64,000 bases of DNA, from positions 160,349,455-160,413,454 of the forward strand of contig CM062294.1 of the NCBI GenBank assembly GCA_031216915.1. Direction: 5' to 3'. Under the pieces are notes generated by a model. The model saw only the letters and a list, made by a program, of their open reading frames with translations. It searched no databases and was not told where the DNA came from. Both the position numbers and the translations under genes were made by a program. Position 1 is the first letter of the stretch. Each line of letters opens with the position of its first letter. Below, piece after piece: positions 59,706 to 64,000 of this stretch. The DNA is from Pictodentalium vernedei. Taxonomy: Eukaryota > Mollusca > Scaphopoda > Dentaliida > Dentaliidae.

Positions 59706-61011
59706 AGCCCGACTGTCCCAGCATTGGCTATGCTTAGACACAAAATAGTCGAAGCCATTTTTTGTTAACCGTTTACCTAACGAATCTGCCATATCTGCAC
59801 TCGTGATATACAAAACTTGATATTCAAATTTTATTTTTATTTTTTCATTTCTGTACCACCTATTAATGGAACAAACTTGATGAGCTTGTTCCAATAAGGA
59901 CTAATAAACCATGGTTAGAAGTCAAACATGAAAAAATCTGATGTTTCAGAAAAATAATTTGTACTGTTGACTTCAACTTGTGTTAGGTAAAGGATTAGAG
60001 AGATGCAGTACATAACCACAAACTTTAACCAAAACTGTAAGAAAAGCATTTTTGATGAAAGAAAAAACAAGTTCCTAATTGCCCACCCCCGTCCCGAAAA
60101 GCGTTGTGAAAAGGGTTACATTAATGCCAATATTATTTGAAACCACTGTGCACAGCTTCAGTAGACCTTGCCCGAAATGAAAAAAAGAAATGAAGTTGTA
60201 ACAGAGTGTTTGCAGAATGAAAGGTAGAACCTTGAAAAGGAGAACTTTAATCCGAAACTTTGAGCTGGGAATACTAAGTAAAATTGATTGGCAAAAAGGG
60301 TTAAATATTTCCTAAAACGGATAAAAGAAATCATTGATGTAAATGGAATCATTAAGTTGTAATGACCATGGAAGAATTAGAGTAAGAAAGTTTGTGGCAA
60401 AGTCTAATTTCAAATACAAAGAAAGTAAGTCTGAAAACATGTTTAAAAGGGGTTAAAATCATGACGATTTTAATAAAAGGCACTGTAGAAATGTTCAGTA
60501 GATAGTAGACATTGTCCCAAATAAGAAACAGTGACATTCCACTAAACTGTTTGAAAAATTAAAGGTGTAATTTTAAAACACGCCCCCTCCCCCACCCCAC
60601 CCCCCCCCCCCCCAAAAAAAAAAATTAACCAAAAATTTTAACCTGGAAGTTTTAAGTTAAATTGCCATACAAAAAGGGTTAAATATTTCCCCAAATAACA
60701 TGAAACATAAAAAATAAAAACAAAATGAGAATGATACAATCAATGGTAGTATCAATTTAAAAGATAAAAAACAAAAAACTTTGAGGTTGACTAAAAACTT
60801 TAACCACAAACTTTAATCAAAACACCAAATGTTAACAGACAGACAGAAGAAAGTCATGACTAAACAGGAAAAAAAAAACACTTGAACCTTCAGTAAAAAA
60901 TTTTAACCACAAACTTTAACCAAAACTCTAAATGTTAACAGACGGACAGACGGACGGACGGACGGACGGACAAAAGTCATAACTGTAGCCCTCACTGTAA
61001 ACAGTCGGGCT
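59706..61011. mobile_element. Segment bounded by 11-bp inverted repeats (possible MITE)
   Basis: agcccgactgt at 59706-59716 is matched by its exact reverse complement acagtcgggct at 61001-61011. The interior is A-rich, with repeated accacaaactttaaccaaaa-type phrases (about 60016, 60800 and 60906) and a (GGAC)n run (about 60942-60971). No transposase and no flanking target duplication are visible, so mobility is inference. The left end overlaps an unremarkable 100-codon minus-strand frame. Confidence 0.35.
60942..60971. repeat. (GGAC)n microsatellite
   Basis: A run of gacggacggac units of about 30 bp within a partly duplicated aactttaaccaaaac-containing stretch. Confidence 0.88.
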
Positions 61012-61884
61012 AAAAACACTTTAAAACTTCTCAAATCTATCGATTGTTCCTTCATGACACTACTCACATTACAGCTCATTGTTGAGTGTTTGCCCTGTTT
61101 TGTCGGTGAAATAGTGTCTGAGGGACAGCGAGTAAGTGTCAACCATACCCCTGTATACCAGAACAGCCTTGTAATAATGATTTATAAGTGAAGGGAATCT
61201 GTTATGGGCCTTTCTAGCCCTCCCAGGGGCCTGCAGAAAAAAAATTTCAACAACGCAAAAAACATGTTTTTTTTCCATCTCAGACCCACACAAACATCCC
61301 GGCTTCGGAACACGGAACGTTTTGTTGCCCGCCCCCCCCCCCCCCCCACGCACACGCCCCCCGCCCCGATCTGACCGAATATTTTGAGGTTTTTCATGTA
61401 CTGATGACTGTCTACCTTTTGACCGACACAGATATTAGGACACCCAATCAACAAATTTACAGCCTAACTCACCCCCTGGACCTAACCCTCTACGACTTTT
61501 AGACCACTTTTAGACATATTTCAGACCAACTTTGAGGAAGAGTGCTCACACCCACCCCCCCCCCCCCCCCCCGACCTCACCCGTGCATAGTGTGCATTGT
61601 ATATAACACTGACTGGTATCGACAACAGTGTTTAGAAAATGGTTAAAAGCTGGTGTAATGGTATTTCCCAACTACTCAGGATGTTGTCGATACGCAGAAA
61701 CCAGAAGACACTGACATCTGAACTATTGTTGAACAAAAGGAATTACTTTAATTCTGGTGGACATATCATTAGTGACAGAGAGCATGTTCAGGATATGCAC
61801 ATTTTGGTGCGGATTGAAATAATTTAGAAAGCAATCAATTATCTGTATACCCACTTTATGGACCCAACTTATATGAATATGTAA
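61012..61884. other. Unassigned sequence with C17 and C18 tracts
   Basis: Two pure C runs lie at 61332-61348 and 61555-61572. Short open frames on the minus strand span the C-rich text and translate to glycine-rich strings. No gene is recognised. Confidence 0.55.
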
Positions 61885-62128
61885 ATGTCTCCCTAATAAA
61901 TATGCAATTAATGTCTACCTAATGGTCGTATTGCAGTAAAAAACATTAGGGCGACGCCATTAAGGAGACATGGGCGATATATTTTACACAAATACTTTTT
62001 TCACCATGAATATTGGATTTTAGGACATGAATTTATTAAATTAATTCCATCATCAGACAAAAGATTCTCTGTGAAGCCTAGGAAAAAATGTCTTCCTATT
62101 GGACTATTTTGAAACACGTCGCCCTAAG
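61885..62128 (-). repeat. Dispersed repeat with atgtctccctaat and cgtcgccctaa motifs (copy 2)
   Basis: atgtctccctaat (61885-61897), atgtctacctaatgg (about 61911), cattagggcgacg (about 61944-61956) and cgtcgccctaa (62118-62128) match, on the other strand, the motif set at 28778-28862. cgtcgccctaa and ttagggcgacg form an inverted pair about 170 bp apart. A (TA)n tract begins 15 bp downstream. Confidence 0.5.
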
Positions 62129-62141
62129 TGTCGATCCAGTG

Positions 62142-62143
<2 letters not shown>

Positions 62144-62208
<65 letters not shown>
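62144..62208. repeat. (TA)n microsatellite
   Basis: About 65 bp of uninterrupted TA. Confidence 0.95.
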
Positions 62209-62210
<2 letters not shown>

Positions 62211-62271
62211 TAGCCGTATAGGTCTGGTTGACGTATAAAATATTAGTAGGTAACACCTTGAAAACCTATTT

Positions 62272-62330
62272 TAGTCATTTAATCACGAGCTTTCGGCTTT
62301 CAAAGCCTTCATCAGGTGACAGACAAACAA
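62272..62330 (-). mobile_element. Penelope/hammerhead-like motif
   Basis: On the minus strand the sequence reads ctgatga, then a short self-complementary ggctttgaaagcc, then gaaagctcgtgatt. ctgatga and gaaa around a small stem are the two conserved boxes of a hammerhead ribozyme core, and such cores are known in Penelope-like retroelements. An extra A sits before the stem, and I do not find a convincing stem I or III or a cleavage-site strand. This is therefore at best a degenerate or partial copy. No RT or GIY-YIG domain is nearby. Confidence 0.4.
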
Positions 62331-62808
62331 CAATGAGACAAAATAAAGCAGTATTGTAAAAGTTAAGTACGTACGTAAACAACGACGCTAAGCATAACAG
62401 AACGTCAAGATAAACAACTGCAAGCCTACGGGGCGTTATAGAGAGAACACATGGAAGTACGAATGGAATATCCTCAATACCCCGAAATGTACCCCCACCC
62501 CCTACCCCAACATCCAACTCCACCTACCATTCTCAATTACAAGTTGTGAATGGTAAATGGAGGTCGGTGGTGGAGGGGGAGGGGGTGGACTAAACTAAGT
62601 AACCGGGTGGGTATAAGATTTAGAGTATAACACCAAGACGTGACAGCAGGACGACATATAGGATGATTACAATCCTAATTCTAAAGACACGGCAAGACTG
62701 CCCCACCTCCGCCACCCCCAAGATAACATAAGGTAAATACTGACAGAATCCTAATCAAAACTAACCCCAACACATCCCACCCAACCGCCCTAATATATAT
62801 ATATATAT
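62331..62808. other. Unassigned sequence; short (TA)n near 62791
   Basis: C-rich and A-rich text without a recognised gene. A short (TA)n run lies at about 62791-62810. Confidence 0.5.
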
Positions 62809-62940
62809 ATGCTCGACAGTTATCTTGTACATAATATTTACTTTCACCTTTTTCTTAAATCGCATGCAGTCTGTTTTTCATGCTTTACTATCTCTCATTT
62901 CATGCACTTGACAACGTACGGCAGCGTATTAGGGTCAGGA

Positions 62941-63540
62941 TCTTTTCATTTAATAAACTGTTTATACAGTTTAATAAACTGTTTTTACAGATTAATAAAC
63001 TGTATTTACAGTTTAGTAAACTGTATTTACAGTTTATTACGAGACTGTTTTTACAGTTTATTACGAGACTGTTTTAACAGTTTATTAGGAGACTGTTTTT
63101 ACAGATTAATAAACTGTATTTACAGTTTAGTAAACTGTATTTACAGTTTATTACGAGACTGTTTTTACAGTTTATTACGAGACTGTTTTAACAGTTTATT
63201 AGGAGATTGTTTTTACAGATTAATAAACTGTATTTACAGTTTAGTAAACTGTATTTAGTTTATTACGAGACTGTTTTTACAGTTTATTACGAGACTGTTT
63301 TAACAGTTTATTAGGAGACTGTTTTTACAGATTAATAAACTGTATTTACAGTTTAGTAAACTGTATTTACAGTTTATTACGAGACTATTTTTACAGATTA
63401 TTACGAGACTGTTTTTACAGTTTATTACGAGACTGTTTTTACAGATTAATAAACTGTATTTACAGTTTAATAAACTGTATTTACAGTTTATTACCAGACT
63501 GTTTTTACAGTTTATTAGAAGACTGTTTTTACAAATTAAT
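62941..63540. repeat. Nested minisatellite: 21+21+24+24+24 bp = 114-bp unit
   Basis: Sub-units of the type tttattacgagactgttt...acag (24 bp) and tttagtaaactgtatttacag (21 bp) are arranged in blocks. The block marker acagattaataaactg recurs at offsets of 114, 114, 112 and 114 bp (attaat at 62991, 63105, 63219, 63331 and 63445). Sub-units contain the self-complementary acagttta/taaactgt. All sub-unit lengths are multiples of three, so one plus-strand frame from an ATG at 62809 stays open for 149 codons, giving a Leu/Cys/Tyr-rich 38-residue repeat. It ends at 63258, after a 4-bp loss near 63250. I regard it as a repeat and not a gene. Confidence 0.93.
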
Positions 63541-64000
63541 TAGCCATTCGACTAATGGTTAGTAGTATAGCATGTACCCGTTCGTGCGATATTACCCGGA
63601 CTTTTGGGGAAGCTGCTAGTGTTAAATCTTCATAGGAACCGGACTTTGTAGCAATTTTTCTGTGCGAAACTTCGGCGCCATCTGGCTAGATCCGGCAAGT
63701 GGTATACGAACTGCATATATCGCCTACAATAGTGCTTCAAGTCGGTAGTAATGGCACAACGATAGAAGAAGATTATAGTACAGAGGACTACAGAAGAAGC
63801 TAGTCATAGCACAGAAAGCTGAAACCGATGGTAAGATCACCTGTATAGAAGCTATATAGGGCCTTGGAATCTCACTTATGGAATCCTACTTATAGAATAC
63901 TTTTATAGAATCATTGTGGAATCCCCCTTTGAAAACGTCTGGCCTTCAGCTCCACTTTTTGCAAGATGAGGATTAGAGTCGAATGTGGAGCCACTCGTTC
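63541..64000. other. Unassigned right edge
   Basis: Non-repetitive text without a clear gene. The phrases ttatggaatcc, ttatagaatac and ttatagaatca near 63878-63914 form a weak short-period pattern. Similarity to an LTR or leader cannot be judged from the fragment. Confidence 0.45.

Noticed and set aside
59592..59894. 100-codon minus-strand frame that might be an exon
   Set aside because: It spans the edge of the tandem family and the end of the inverted-repeat-bounded segment. No homologous domain is recognised and no splice sites are convincing.
62941..63540. Regularly spaced repeats resembling a CRISPR array
   Set aside because: Sub-units are contiguous with no unique spacers and the context is eukaryotic. 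It is a minisatellite.

Overview
This window looks like gene-poor, repeat-dominated nuclear DNA from an animal, probably a marine invertebrate and most likely a mollusc. That guess rests on Pol III-type SINEs with a shared body, a decayed Gmr1-like Ty3/Gypsy element, abundant (GA)n, (TA)n and (AGAC)n microsatellites, and many long G/C homopolymers. I find no credible host protein-coding gene and no free-standing tRNA or rRNA gene. The many short open frames lie inside tandem repeats or low-complexity tracts, or are pieces of dead transposons.

Layout. (1) 1-3262: about nine copies of a satellite of roughly 355 bp, called the forward orientation here, decaying towards its right edge. (2) 3263-9950: a spacer without satellite apart from scraps. 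It holds a heavily mutated Gmr1-like element at about 4690-9230, with putative LTR end, gag with SCAN-like capsid and zinc knuckle, protease, integrase, then reverse transcriptase, followed by a tRNA-headed SINE. (3) 9950-28430: about 52 copies of the same satellite in the opposite orientation. Copies are degenerate at both ends and homogeneous in the middle, with trimeric (about 1.06 kb) and ten-unit (about 3.54 kb) higher-order periodicities. (4) 28431-36180: a mosaic of small transposon pieces: a headless SINE, a GGACCGG-rich hAT-like terminus, a hAT-like MITE with an 8-bp target-site duplication, a 121-bp near-palindrome, a tRNA-headed SINE, and a large direct duplication with simple repeats. 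(5) 36190-59640: a second tandem family of about 1.78 kb per unit. Each unit is two related halves, and the units form a tetrameric pattern of about 7.15 kb. Two SINEs with visible target-site duplications sit inside it, one with a 5S-rRNA-like head and one with a tRNA-like head. (6) 59640-64000: low-complexity DNA, a segment bounded by 11-bp inverted repeats, a dispersed family next to a (TA)n tract, a Penelope/hammerhead-like motif, and a nested 114-bp minisatellite.

The sequence works as a record of repeat turnover rather than as a set of cooperating genes. The most informative items are the integrase-before-RT order of the dead Gypsy element, the SINE body joined to different Pol III heads, the two oppositely oriented satellite arrays around a retroelement-bearing spacer, and the visible higher-order repeats and exchange junction. 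Copy counts and periods were obtained by eye and are approximate.
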